DNA from: Oscillospiraceae bacterium | Lineage (GTDB): Bacteria > Bacillota > Clostridia > Oscillospirales > Oscillospiraceae | Length of the DNA stretch: 51,906 nucleotides | Assembly: GCA_017519005.1 (NCBI GenBank) | Contig: JAFWTG010000041.1 | Location: 1-51,906 of the forward strand | Reading direction: 5' to 3' | Shown here: one piece after another, positions 32,833-41,838 of the stretch | How the letters are laid out: each line of letters begins with the position of its first letter | Position numbering within the stretch: the first letter of the stretch is position 1 | The notes under the pieces: generated by a model | The model's input: only the letters and a program-made list of their open reading frames with translations | Told to the model about the DNA's origin: nothing | Database searches by the model: none | Program-made: the position numbers and the translations under genes

Positions 32833-33943
32833 GAAAACTGTACAGGCCCACGACGCCTATTCCGCGGAGCTCTTCAAGGACGCGGAAAAGAATCCCGAAA
32901 ACCTCCTGGTGGTCAAGAACCTGAAGAAGTACTTTCCCATCAAGTCCAGCTTCTTTAAGATGACCATTGGCAACGTCAAGGCCGTGGACGGCGTCTCCTT
33001 CGTCATCAAGAAGGGCACCACCATGGGTCTCGTGGGCGAGTCCGGCTGCGGCAAGTCCACCATCGGCCGGACCATCCTCCGGCTGATCGAGAAGACGGAG
33101 GGCGAGGTCTTCTTCAACGGCGAAGACATCTTCAAGCTCTCCAAGGCGGAGCTGCGGGCCCACCGTCCCAACATCCAGATCATCTTCCAGGACCCCTATT
33201 CCAGCCTCTCTCCCAGACTTCCCGTGGGCGAGATCATCGGCGAGGCCGTCCGGGAGCACAACATCGTGCCGAAGGAGGAGTTCGACGATTACATCACCCG
33301 CGTCATGGAGGCCTGCGGCCTGGCGGAGTACCACAAGGACCGCTATCCCCATGAGTTCTCCGGCGGCCAGCGTCAGAGAATCTGCATCGCCCGCGCCCTG
33401 GCCCTGAACCCGGACTTCATCCTCTGCGACGAGCCCGTCTCCGCGCTGGACGTGTCCATCCAGGCCCAGATCATCAACCTGCTGCGGGACCTGCAGAAGG
33501 AATTCGGCCTGACCTACCTCTTCATCTCCCACGACCTGTCCGTGGTGGAGCACATCTCCGACACCGTCGGCGTCATGTACCTGGGCAACCTAGTGGAGTA
33601 CGCGGAGACCGACAAGCTCTTCTCCAAGCCGCTGCACCCCTACACCCAGGCCCTGTTCTCCGCCATACCGGTGCCGGACCCCGACTACAAGATGAACCGC
33701 ATCATCCTGGAGGGCAGCATCCCCTCTCCCGCCAATCCCCCCAGCGGCTGCAAGTTCCACACCCGCTGCAAGGACTGCATGGAGATCTGCAAGTACTGCC
33801 GTCCCGATTTCGCGGAAATTGAGCCGGGCCACTACTGCGCCTGCCACCTCTACAACGATCCCGCCCGCAGCGCGGAGCTGTCGAAAATCATGGACGAAAT
33901 GAAGCGGGCTGAGGCCGAAAAGGCGGAAGCGAAGAAGAAATAG
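32825..33943 (+). CDS. Peptide ABC transporter ATPase, DppF/OppF type, operon 1
   Basis: The 372-residue partner ATPase has Walker A GESGCGKS (about 69-76), FQDPYSSLSPRL (Q-loop, about 122-133), SGGQRQR (about 179-185), Walker B ILCDEPVSALD and ISHDLS. A C-terminal Cys cluster (CKFHTRCKDCMEICKYC, about 308-324) again suggests a metal site. The last about 20 residues are Lys/Glu/Ala-rich. It forms the heterodimeric ATPase pair with the preceding gene. The TAG stop is part of a family A repeat. Confidence 0.94.
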   Translation: MAEKTVQAHDAYSAELFKDAEKNPENLLVVKNLKKYFPIKSSFFKMTIGNVKAVDGVSFVIKKGTTMGLVGESGCGKSTIGRTILRLIEKTEGEVFFNGEDIFKLSKAELRAHRPNIQIIFQDPYSSLSPRLPVGEIIGEAVREHNIVPKEEFDDYITRVMEACGLAEYHKDRYPHEFSGGQRQRICIARALALNPDFILCDEPVSALDVSIQAQIINLLRDLQKEFGLTYLFISHDLSVVEHISDTVGVMYLGNLVEYAETDKLFSKPLHPYTQALFSAIPVPDPDYKMNRIILEGSIPSPANPPSGCKFHTRCKDCMEICKYCRPDFAEIEPGHYCACHLYNDPARSAELSKIMDEMKRAEAEKAEAKKK

Positions 33944-33963
33944 GGACGGTTGCTGACCGCCCG
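33941..33963 (+). repeat. Family A hairpin supplying the stop codon of the ATPase gene
   Basis: TAGGGACGGTTGCTGACCGC. The TAG (33941-33943) is the stop. A second small GC-rich stem follows before the next ribosome-binding site. Confidence 0.55.
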
Positions 33964-34029
33964 CCGGAGGCGGCAGCCCGTCTGCCGCGCCGGCAATCCG
34001 CCGGTCCGATCCGGCGAAGGAGGAACGCC

Positions 34030-34281
34030 ATGAAGAAACGGAAGCTGCCGGAGGACGACGACGGCAAGGTCATCGCCGAAATGAACGTGGACGGCATGCC
34101 TTGGTATATCGACAAGCTCCACAAGGACGGCGAGGGCCCCAGAGGCGACGCCTACCAGATGAACCGGAAGGAGCGCCGCTCCTACATGTGGGGCGCCATG
34201 TCCGCCGCCTTTCTGGTCTACGCCATCTTCACCGTGGTGTTCGCCGCCTTTATTCTCCTGCTCCTCTTCGCAATGAAATAG
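34030..34281 (+). CDS. Small single-pass membrane protein at the end of operon 1
   Basis: This 83-residue protein has a charged N-terminus (KKRKLPEDDDGK), an amphipathic stretch around MPWYIDKLHKDGEG and one C-terminal membrane helix (about 54-81). AAGGAGGAA precedes the ATG. It ends at a strong terminator, so it closes the operon and may be a transporter accessory. No family is recognised and no function is proposed. Confidence 0.65.
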   Translation: MKKRKLPEDDDGKVIAEMNVDGMPWYIDKLHKDGEGPRGDAYQMNRKERRSYMWGAMSAAFLVYAIFTVVFAAFILLLLFAMK

Positions 34282-34302
34282 GACCCGATCGACAAGCCAT
34301 TG

Positions 34303-34334
34303 GCCGCCGCTGCCCCGCGCAGCGGCGGCTTTTT
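34303..34334 (+). terminator. Rho-independent terminator of operon 1
   Basis: An 11-bp stem GCCGCCGCTGC / GCAGCGGCGGC with a five-base loop, followed by TTTTT. Confidence 0.92.
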
Positions 34335-34461
34335 CATGTGTTTGTGAGATTATTTTCATTTATTCACGAGCCAAACCCGCGCCTTTTCGTTCATGTTGCA
34401 CAAGTTTCCTTGCGGGAAAGAAAAGAAGTAAATAAATTTGATTAAAAAATTGAATTTGGAA

Positions 34462-34490
34462 TTGAAAATACTTGAAGAACATGGTATAAT
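34462..34490 (+). promoter_or_regulatory. Promoter of the second peptide-transporter operon
   Basis: TTGAAA (34462-34467), a 17-bp spacer and a consensus TATAAT (34485-34490) with TGG before it. The region between the operon 1 terminator and this promoter is AT-rich and holds nothing else I recognise. The transcript would have a leader of about 185 bases. Confidence 0.88.
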
Positions 34491-34547
34491 CATTGCGTTA
34501 GGAGAGGAGTCCGTTTTTTCGTGCGCCCTGACGCCCGAAAAAGCCCT

Positions 34548-34675
34548 CGCATCCCGCCCCTCCGGGGCAGGATGATGCGCCTCCGATTTCCCGCCCCCGC
34601 CGTCCGGCGGAATCCCTTGGGTATTTATGGCGCGGTCTTCCGCGACTGTAAATATAAAATTTTTTAGGAGGAAAG
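34548..34675 (+). promoter_or_regulatory. Structured leader before the second binding-protein gene
   Basis: Contains a long stem around CGCATCCCGCCCC/GGGGCAGGATGATGCG (34548-34579), a smaller CCGCC/GGCGG stem, and the hairpin TATTTA...CGCGG/CCGCG...TAAATA (34622-34654). The ribosome-binding site TTTTTTAGGAGGAAA follows. The last hairpin has the same form as 25742-25776 with different base pairs. No known riboswitch class is recognised. Confidence 0.5.
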
Positions 34676-34682
34676 AAATTCA

Positions 34683-36911
34683 ATGAAGAACCTCAAGAAG
34701 ATCCTTGCTCTTCTGCTGGTCGTCGCGATGGTTGCCGCCATGTTCGTCGGCTGTAACGAGACCACCCAGCCCAGCGAGTCCGGCAAGGACACCACCCCCG
34801 CTACCCAGCCCGCGAAGCCCGATGACACCCAGAAGCCCGACGACACCACCCCGGCTACCGAGCCCGTTGAGCCCGAGGAGTACGAAGGCTTCGTGAGCGA
34901 GCTCGACGCAGACGGCAACTACGTCCGCGCCGACGACGAAGAGATCTATGAGATGATCTACGGCCGCTTTGCTGAGCTGACTGCTGCTGCTCGCGAGGCA
35001 GAGACCAACGATCAGCGCTTCGTTCTCTACGCCCAGGCTGAGGCTGAGCTCCTCGACACCGCCACCATGATCCCCAACACCACCCAGGGCGGCGCCTACA
35101 CCATCTCCCGCATCGCCCCCCGTACCGTTCCCTACGTCCAGTGGGGCAACGACGACGACCGTCTGCACAGCATGGTCATCTCCGACGAGTTCCTGACCCC
35201 CGACGAGCGCAACGAGCTGCTCGACCAGTGGGCCAAGGCTCTGGGCGGAGAGGGCACCTATGACCCCGCCGCCTACCTGACCGGCAAGGGCCACAAGCTG
35301 CTGAGCGACTACACCACCACCTTCTCCACCGCTCCCGTTACCCTGGACTGGCTGAACACCTCCTCTCAGTCCGACACCGAGATCACCGTCAACTGCGTGG
35401 AAGGCCTGGTTGAGTACGACAACCTGAGCCAGCTGCAGCCCGCTCTGGCCGAGTCCTGGGAAGTCTCCGAAGACGGCCTGACCTACACCTTCCATCTGCG
35501 TGACGGCGTGAAGTGGTACACCGCTGAGGGTACCGAGTACGCTCCTGTCACCGCCAACGACTTCGTCGCCGGCTTCCATCACATGATGGACACCAAGGCT
35601 GGTCTGGAAGGCCTGGTTGGCGCTGGCGCCGCTGAGATCGTCGGCACCGACGCTTACCTGTACGAGGGCGGCTCCTTCGACAACGTCGGCTACAAGGCCC
35701 TCGACGAGCACACCCTGCAGGTCACCCTGAACAAGCCCGTTCCCTTCTTCATGACCATGCTCACCTACTCCATCTTCCTGCCCATCTGCGAGCCCTTCTA
35801 TCTGGCTCACGGCGGCGTCTATGGCGCGGATGAGTACGAGGCTGCCGTTTCTGATACCGACAAGTACACCTACGGCTCCAACACCGACGTTTCCTCCCAG
35901 GTCTACTGCGGTCCGTTCCTGCTGCAGAAGCTGCAGGCCGACTCCGAGATTCTCTGCGTGAAGAACCCCAACTACTACAAGGCTGACACCGTGACCCTGA
36001 ACTCCATCAAGTGGGTCTACGACGCTGGCGAGAACCCCAAGGCCACCTACGAAGACACCGTCAAGGGCGTCTACGCCGGTGTGACCCTGGGCCAGGCTTC
36101 CGGTCTGCTGGATATGGCCAAGGCTGACGGCAACTTCGAGAAGTATGCCTACATCTCCGACACCACCTCCACCTCCTACTTCGGCGGTCTGAACGTCAAC
36201 CGCGGCACCTTCGCTCTGGAGTCCGGCGCTGCCACCTCTCCCAAGAACGAGCAGCAGAAGGCTGACACCGTCACCGCTCTGAACAACAAGAACTTCCGTA
36301 AGGCCATGCAGCACGCCTTCGACAAGAAGACCGTGAACGCCACCTCCCGCGGCGAAGACCTGGCCGAGACCAACCTCCGCAACATGTACACCCACCCCGA
36401 GTTCGTGAAGCTCGAGAACGACACCACCGATGCTGACGGCCACACCTTCCCCGCCGGCACCTTCTACGGCGAGATGGTCCAGTACTACTGCGACCAGCTG
36501 GGCTGCAAGGTCATCTGCAAGGACGGCGTTGACGGCTGGTACAATCCCACCGCCGCCAAGGAGTACCTCGAGGCCGCCAAGGCTGAGCTGGGCGATCTGG
36601 TCAGCTTCCCCATCCAGATCGACGTCGTGTACTACTCCCCCTCCGATTCTCAGACTGCGCAGGCCAACGCCTACAAGTCCGTCATCGAGGGCACTCTGGG
36701 CACCGAGAACGTCGTCGTGAACCTGATCGAGACCACCACCGCTGACGACTTCTATGCCTGCGGCTACCGCGCTCCCAACGGCGAGGCCGGCAACTTCGAT
36801 ATGTTCTACGGCTCCGGCTGGGGTCCCGACTACGGCGATCCCTGCACCTACCTCAACACCTTCGATCACGAGATCGACGGCTACATGCTGAAGGTCGAGG
36901 GCCTGTTCTAA
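34683..36911 (+). CDS. Peptide ABC transporter substrate-binding lipoprotein, apparently circularly permuted, operon 2
   Basis: The 742-residue protein has a lipoprotein signal (lipobox FVGC, Cys24) and a Thr/Pro linker (about 25-62). Next comes a segment (about 75-190: AEAELLDTATMIPNTTQGG, YTISRIAP, then LTPDERNELLDQWAKAL) that in ordinary OppA-type proteins forms the C-terminal end. The usual N-terminal start (TFSTAPVTLDWLNTSSQ, LVEYDNLSQLQPALAESWEV) appears only at about residue 206. The protein stops shortly after GWGPDYGDPCTYLNTF, where ordinary members continue for 120-150 residues into exactly the segment found here at the front. Termini of this fold are close in space, so a permuted protein could fold. 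Highly biased codons suggest strong expression. Confidence 0.85.
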   Translation: MKNLKKILALLLVVAMVAAMFVGCNETTQPSESGKDTTPATQPAKPDDTQKPDDTTPATEPVEPEEYEGFVSELDADGNYVRADDEEIYEMIYGRFAELTAAAREAETNDQRFVLYAQAEAELLDTATMIPNTTQGGAYTISRIAPRTVPYVQWGNDDDRLHSMVISDEFLTPDERNELLDQWAKALGGEGTYDPAAYLTGKGHKLLSDYTTTFSTAPVTLDWLNTSSQSDTEITVNCVEGLVEYDNLSQLQPALAESWEVSEDGLTYTFHLRDGVKWYTAEGTEYAPVTANDFVAGFHHMMDTKAGLEGLVGAGAAEIVGTDAYLYEGGSFDNVGYKALDEHTLQVTLNKPVPFFMTMLTYSIFLPICEPFYLAHGGVYGADEYEAAVSDTDKYTYGSNTDVSSQVYCGPFLLQKLQADSEILCVKNPNYYKADTVTLNSIKWVYDAGENPKATYEDTVKGVYAGVTLGQASGLLDMAKADGNFEKYAYISDTTSTSYFGGLNVNRGTFALESGAATSPKNEQQKADTVTALNNKNFRKAMQHAFDKKTVNATSRGEDLAETNLRNMYTHPEFVKLENDTTDADGHTFPAGTFYGEMVQYYCDQLGCKVICKDGVDGWYNPTAAKEYLEAAKAELGDLVSFPIQIDVVYYSPSDSQTAQANAYKSVIEGTLGTENVVVNLIETTTADDFYACGYRAPNGEAGNFDMFYGSGWGPDYGDPCTYLNTFDHEIDGYMLKVEGLF

Positions 36912-36956
36912 GCGAAAAACGCTTCTGAACGGAAGAACTGACTGATTGACTCACGC

Positions 36957-37037
36957 GCCGGGGGGACGCAAGTCCCTCCGGCCGTGACCGGACACCGCAG
37001 ATCCTGCGGGATAATTCCAAAGGGTCTGCGGTGTTTT
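36957..37037 (+). terminator. Two hairpins between binding protein and permease, operon 2
   Basis: CCGGGGGGAC/GTCCCTCCGG (about 36957-36981), then ACACCGCAGATCC/GGGTCTGCGGTGT followed by TTT (36992-37037). Same placement as in operon 1, so permease expression is probably damped here too. Confidence 0.75.
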
Positions 37038-37064
37038 CGCCATTTTGCCCCCGTTCATTGGTGG

Positions 37065-37131
37065 AAAGCTAAGTTCTTTTCCCAGGCAGGGGCGCGCCCC
37101 CGCGTCCTGCGTGGGAGCGGAGCTTAGCTTT
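37065..37131 (+). other. Multi-stem RNA structure upstream of the operon 2 permease
   Basis: AAAGCTAAG (37065-37073) pairs with CTTAGCTTT (37123-37131). Inside, CCCA.GCAGG pairs with CCTGC.TGGG around the palindrome GGGGCGCGCCCC (37089-37100). An AAAAGGAGG site (37155-37163) and a 12-13-codon open frame (TTG 37170 or GTG 37173 to TGA 37208) lie before the permease start. Structure and function are inference. Confidence 0.45.
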
Positions 37132-37216
37132 TCGCGTTTCGCGATACTATTCAGAAAAGGAGGCTGTCATTGGTGCGGCGCCGGGTTCCGGCTTCGCCTC
37201 ATGATTGAACAGATCT

Positions 37217-38797
37217 ATGAAAAAGTACATGTTCAAGCGCATCCTCTTCTCGATCTTTTCACTGCTGGTCGTGGTCATGCTGGTCATGCTTCTGGTCTAC
37301 TCCCTGATTGAACGCAACGTTATCTTTCAGCAGGACGACGTCTGGAACAAGAGAAACAACAACGACCGCAGAATGTACGAGTATGCGCAGTTCCAAAAGT
37401 ATGGATATTTAAATTACGTTGACTATACCAGCTTCCTCCGGGAGAAGTACATGTCTAAATACGGCGAGAGCTACGACAAGGAAGCTGATTTCGCGACGGA
37501 CCGCGGCGTCATCCAGAAGCCTGACGACGTTTGGCAGAACCCCACGGTTCAGGAGTTCAAGGCCAAATATGAGGCCCAGGGCTATAAGCTTGACTACATG
37601 GAGCCCGTCCGCTACAAGTCCGGCAAGCTGAAGGCCGGCGGCAACGGCTATCTCGTGGCTGTCCAGGAGAAGAGCGTGGTCCTCCGCCTGTGGGACTACA
37701 TGAAGAACTTCTTCACCATCGAGACCTCTAAAGACGTGGACGATCCGAATCTGACCGAGCGCTACGTCCACTTTGAGAAGGACCCCTATTCCGGGCTCTT
37801 TGCACTCACCGGCTCCGGCACGACCCACAAGTATCTGCTGTACTTCGACAGCCGCTTCCCCTTCATCCATCAGAACTTCCTGCGCCTGAATCTCGGCACC
37901 TCCTACACCACCTACCGCGGCTCGGAGATCACCCAGGTTATCTCCAGCCCCACCGGCGTAGCGGAAAAGGTCAGGCAGCAGTACCCCGCCATGGTCGGCA
38001 CCGACGAGTACGTGGAGACTGCCATCGATTTCCACTCCGTCACCTACAATCCCAACACCAGCGAGGCGGAGCTGGCCCAGTTCGGCGACAATTACAGCTC
38101 CTACACCACCCGGAAGACCGGCCTCTCCATGCTGGAAACCTCCTTCATCATCGGCATTATCTCCCTGATTATCGCCTACTCCCTGGGCCTGCCCCTGGGC
38201 ATCCTGGTGGCCCGCCGCAAGGACAAGCTGGCCGATAAGCTGGGCAACGCCTACATCATCTTCATCATGGCCGTGCCTTCCCTGGCTTATATCTTCCTCT
38301 TCGCGGCCATCGGCACTACGCTCTTCAACCTGCCCTACAAGTTCGCGAACTCCACGAACAAAGCGCTGGCCTTCGTGCTGCCCGTCATTTCTCTGGCTCT
38401 GCCGCAGATCGGCAGCTTGATGAAGTGGATGCGCCGCTATATGATCGACCAGATGAACTCCGACTACGTGAAGTTCGCCCGGGCCGAGGGCCTGTCCGAG
38501 AAGGAGATCTACCGGATCCACATTTCCCGGAACGCTCTGATCTATCTGGTCCACGGCATCCCCTCCAGCATTCTGTTCTGCCTGACCGGCGCCATCATGA
38601 CCGAGCGTGTCTACGGCGTGCCGGGCGTCGGCAACCTGCTGACCACCGCCATCAACAAGCACGACAACGGCATCATCGTGGCCTGTACCGTGTTCTACAC
38701 CTCGCTGTCCATCCTGGCGGTTATCCTGGGCGACGTGCTGCTGGCCAAATACGATCCGAGAATTTCCCTGTCCAGTGAAGGAGGTGGCGGACGATGA
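37217..38797 (+). CDS. Peptide ABC transporter permease, DppB/OppB type, with a 200-plus-residue insert, operon 2
   Basis: At 527 residues this is well above the DppB norm (about 310-340). The first helix (about 7-29) is followed by about 270 residues of soluble, charged and aromatic sequence before the core helices begin (about 303-325). The usual loop is about 70-80 residues. The core has GLPLGILVARRKDKLADKL, the EAA loop MNSDYVKFARAEGLSEKEIYRIHISRNALIYL (about 412-443) and TGAIMTERVYGVPGVGNLL, all typical. The start at ATG 37217 has no good ribosome-binding site. TTG 37205 is an alternative. The stop overlaps the next start (ATGA). Confidence 0.88.
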   Translation: MKKYMFKRILFSIFSLLVVVMLVMLLVYSLIERNVIFQQDDVWNKRNNNDRRMYEYAQFQKYGYLNYVDYTSFLREKYMSKYGESYDKEADFATDRGVIQKPDDVWQNPTVQEFKAKYEAQGYKLDYMEPVRYKSGKLKAGGNGYLVAVQEKSVVLRLWDYMKNFFTIETSKDVDDPNLTERYVHFEKDPYSGLFALTGSGTTHKYLLYFDSRFPFIHQNFLRLNLGTSYTTYRGSEITQVISSPTGVAEKVRQQYPAMVGTDEYVETAIDFHSVTYNPNTSEAELAQFGDNYSSYTTRKTGLSMLETSFIIGIISLIIAYSLGLPLGILVARRKDKLADKLGNAYIIFIMAVPSLAYIFLFAAIGTTLFNLPYKFANSTNKALAFVLPVISLALPQIGSLMKWMRRYMIDQMNSDYVKFARAEGLSEKEIYRIHISRNALIYLVHGIPSSILFCLTGAIMTERVYGVPGVGNLLTTAINKHDNGIIVACTVFYTSLSILAVILGDVLLAKYDPRISLSSEGGGGR

Positions 38798-39768
38798 ACG
38801 AAAAGAAAAAGGTACCGCAGTCCAGCGAGGATCTGTTCCAATTCATCGACTCCAACTCCATCTCCTCGGAAAAGATCGTCGCGCCCCGCTACTCCTATTG
38901 GAAGTCCGTCTTCCGCGTTTTCTTCCGCAAGAAGATCAATATCTTCCTGATCGCCGCCTTCGTGTTCATTCTGCTGGTGGCCTTCATCATGCCCAACTTC
39001 TGGAAGTACGATCCCAATGAAAACGTCACCAACGCCGCCACCTTCAACCTCAGCCCCGCCAAGGCTCTGAAGTACTTCAACAACGGCGCCTTCTCCCTGA
39101 AGTGGTGCCTGGGCACCGGCGCTCTCGGCAACTCCATCTTCTACGGCATCGTGGCCTCCTCCCAGACCTCTCTGCTGCTGGCCATCATCTGCGCGGCCAT
39201 CAACATGAGCATCGGCATCGTCATCGGCGCCGTCTGGGGCTACTCCAAGAAGCTGGACGCCGTCATGCTGGTGATCTACAACATCATCGCCAACGTGCCC
39301 TACATCCTGCTGATCTCCGTTCTGGTCTACGTCATCGGCTCGGGCTTCTGGAGCTTCATCTTCGCCCTGACGGTGACAGGCTGGCTGGGCATCGCGTACT
39401 TCTTCCGCACGCAGGTCATGGTCATCCGCGACCGCGAGTACTCCCTGGCCTCCCGCTGCCTGGGCACGCCCGTCAACCGCGTGATCTCCAAGAACATCCT
39501 GCCCTTCCTGACTTCCGTTATCGTGACCCTGCTGGCCACGGAGCTGCCCTCCTACATCAACATGGAGGTCTTCCTCTCCTACATCGGCGTCGGTCTGAGC
39601 GCCACCGTCCCCACCCTGGGCCGTATGATCCAGCAGGGACAGACCGCCTTCATGACCTTCCCCCACGCCTTCTGGCCGCCGGTGGCCGTGGCCTCCGCCA
39701 TCACGATCATCCTCTATCTCCTGGGTCAGAACCTGGCTGACGCCTCTGACCCGCGGACCCACATGTAA
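38794..39768 (+). CDS. Peptide ABC transporter permease, DppC/OppC type, operon 2
   Basis: A 324-residue permease of normal length. The first helix is at about 50-69, the remaining helices at about 115-310. The EAA loop reads REYSLASRCLGTPVNRVISKNILPFLTSV (about 213-241). VFLSYIGVGLSATVPTLGRMI matches the DppC C-terminal region. It forms the membrane pore with the preceding, oversized permease. Note the contrast with operon 1, where the C-type subunit carries the insert and the B-type is normal. The ATPase gene follows after AAGGAGG. Confidence 0.93.
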   Translation: MNEKKKVPQSSEDLFQFIDSNSISSEKIVAPRYSYWKSVFRVFFRKKINIFLIAAFVFILLVAFIMPNFWKYDPNENVTNAATFNLSPAKALKYFNNGAFSLKWCLGTGALGNSIFYGIVASSQTSLLLAIICAAINMSIGIVIGAVWGYSKKLDAVMLVIYNIIANVPYILLISVLVYVIGSGFWSFIFALTVTGWLGIAYFFRTQVMVIRDREYSLASRCLGTPVNRVISKNILPFLTSVIVTLLATELPSYINMEVFLSYIGVGLSATVPTLGRMIQQGQTAFMTFPHAFWPPVAVASAITIILYLLGQNLADASDPRTHM

Positions 39769-39780
39769 GGAGGTGCGACG

Positions 39781-41826
39781 ATGGAAAACAACGATAAGAA
39801 AGTCCTGCTCTCCTTAAAGAACGTCGTCGTCAAGTTCAACGTCCGCGGCCGCATCCTGACCGCCATCCGCAACGTCTCTCTGGACGTGTACGAGAACGAG
39901 TCTCTGGCCATCGTGGGCGAGTCCGGCTCCGGCAAATCCGTTCTGACCAAGACCTTTGCGGGCATGCTGGATTCCAACGGCTTCATCCCCGAGGGCACCA
40001 TCATCCTTTCCGACGACGAAATCTCCCGGACGGAAGTGAACCTGACCGGCGCCAACAAGAGCATGTTCGACCGGGTCTACAAGTTCCTCAACAAGCACTC
40101 CAGGCTGGAGCGCGGCGCCGCGGAATACCGTGCCATCCGCGCCAAGGAGGAGGAGATCCGCCACGCCAAGTCTCTGACCGAGGCTGAGGAGTCCGACTTC
40201 GCTCTGCGCATCAAGAGCGTCAAGGACGACTCCGTGGACCTGAACAACTACCTCATGACCCTGGACAAAAAGGCCGACGCGGACGAGTTCGTCAAAACCG
40301 AGGCCCGCATCAAGGAACTGGAAAATCAGCTGGAGTCCCTGGAGAAGGAGAAGGTCGCTGTGGCGAAGAAGCGCGCCCTCGACTATAAGAACCATCCCGA
40401 CCGGGCCGCCAAGGACCAGGAGCTTCTGAAGCAGCTCAACGCCGAGCGCGATCAGAAGATCGCCACAGCCGACAAGGAGGGCAACCCCGAGGGCCTCTCC
40501 GACGAGACCCTGCAGCGCAACAAGATTCTGGCCTATGAGGTCGTTCTCTCCATTGCCCGCTATCCCTGGAAGGACCGGACCCGCTTCCTTGCCAGGCTGA
40601 ACAAGGCCTTCAAGGTCGCCATGTCCGAGGGCGCCGACCTGGACAACCCCGACGTGCGCAACAAGCTCTTTGAGGTGGCCGGCTTCCGGGTGGAGTACCG
40701 CTCCTTTGACCCCGGCACCGAGCTCACCCTCAACGAGAACGGCAGCTACCGCTTCGCGGCTCCCACCGAGTCTGTCGAAGAGACGGGCAGCTACCGCTTC
40801 GAGGGCGGCGTCCTGACGCTGACCGACAAAAACGGCAGACAGATCGTCGGCCAGGGGAATCCGATCCGGCTGAGCTACCCGATCTCCGAGGAAGCGAACC
40901 TGGCCGGCTCCTACGCCATCCCGGCGGACAGCCTTGGGAATTCCGGGCCGAAGGAGCTGAAATCCCAGGCTCAGACCCTCCACGGCTACGCCATCATCGA
41001 CTGCGCCAAGGTCAAGTATACCAACGACTGGCAGCGCATTCGCGGCACCCGGATCGCCACGGTCTTCCAGGACCCCATGACCTCTCTGAACCCCATCATC
41101 CCCATCGGCAAGCAGATCATGACGGTCATTCTGAAGCACCAGAAGTGCTCCAAGGCCGAGGCCCGGCAGCGCACCATCGACATCATGGGCAAGGTTGGCA
41201 TTCCCGATCCGGAGAGCCGCTTTGACGACTATCCCTTCGAGTACTCCGGCGGTATGCGCCAGCGTATCGTCATTGCCATCGCCCTGTCCTGCCAGCCCAA
41301 GATCCTGATCTGCGACGAGCCCACCACGGCGCTGGACGTCACCATCCAGGCGCAGATTCTCCAGCTGATCAAGGACCTGCAGAAGGACCTGGGCTTCACC
41401 ACCGTCTACATCACCCACGACCTGGGTGTCGTGGCCAACGTGGCTGAGCGCGTGGCCGTGCTGTATGCCGGTCAGATCGTGGAGATGGGCACCGTCGAGG
41501 AGATCTTCTACGAGCCCAAGCACCCCTATACCTGGGCCCTGCTCTCCTCTCTGCCCCAGCTCTCCGAGCGCGGCAGCGACCTGTTCTACATCCCCGGCAC
41601 GCCGCCCTCCCTGTATAACAAGCTGGTGGGCGACGCCTTCGCGCCGAGAAGCCAGTACGCCATGGCCATCGACCTGAAGGAGGAGGCCCCGATGATCCAG
41701 GTCAGCCCCACCCACTTTGCCAAGACCTGGCTGCTGGATCCCAGAGCGCCCAAGACCGAGCCCCCTGCAAACATCCAGAATCTTCACGAGAAGATCAAGA
41801 AGACCTACGTCAGCTTTGAGCAGTAA
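39781..41826 (+). CDS. Peptide ABC transporter ATPase, DppD/OppD type, with a 320-residue insertion, operon 2
   Basis: At 681 residues this is twice the family length. Walker A GESGSGKS (46-53), Q-loop Gln430 in [10 protein letters not shown], signature SGGMRQR (489-495), Walker B LICDEP (Asp512, Glu513) and His546 in ITHDLG are all intact. The extra sequence lies between Walker A and the Q-loop, which are normally about 50 residues apart and here about 375. The insertion holds a Lys/Glu-rich coiled coil (about 100-245), a helical part (about 245-305), and a short beta segment with [10 protein letters not shown] and [18 protein letters not shown] (about 317-355) that resembles small lipocalin-like domains. 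Reading frame and codon use continue smoothly through it. Confidence 0.9.
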   Translation: MENNDKKVLLSLKNVVVKFNVRGRILTAIRNVSLDVYENESLAIVGESGSGKSVLTKTFAGMLDSNGFIPEGTIILSDDEISRTEVNLTGANKSMFDRVYKFLNKHSRLERGAAEYRAIRAKEEEIRHAKSLTEAEESDFALRIKSVKDDSVDLNNYLMTLDKKADADEFVKTEARIKELENQLESLEKEKVAVAKKRALDYKNHPDRAAKDQELLKQLNAERDQKIATADKEGNPEGLSDETLQRNKILAYEVVLSIARYPWKDRTRFLARLNKAFKVAMSEGADLDNPDVRNKLFEVAGFRVEYRSFDPGTELTLNENGSYRFAAPTESVEETGSYRFEGGVLTLTDKNGRQIVGQGNPIRLSYPISEEANLAGSYAIPADSLGNSGPKELKSQAQTLHGYAIIDCAKVKYTNDWQRIRGTRIATVFQDPMTSLNPIIPIGKQIMTVILKHQKCSKAEARQRTIDIMGKVGIPDPESRFDDYPFEYSGGMRQRIVIAIALSCQPKILICDEPTTALDVTIQAQILQLIKDLQKDLGFTTVYITHDLGVVANVAERVAVLYAGQIVEMGTVEEIFYEPKHPYTWALLSSLPQLSERGSDLFYIPGTPPSLYNKLVGDAFAPRSQYAMAIDLKEEAPMIQVSPTHFAKTWLLDPRAPKTEPPANIQNLHEKIKKTYVSFEQ

Positions 41827-41838
41827 GGAGGCAGCATT

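Noticed and set aside
40986-41100. Two separate ATPase genes joined by an assembly error in the 681-residue ATPase
   Set aside because: Only one Walker A and one signature are present, the frame and codon use are continuous, and the inserted part does not resemble another ATPase.
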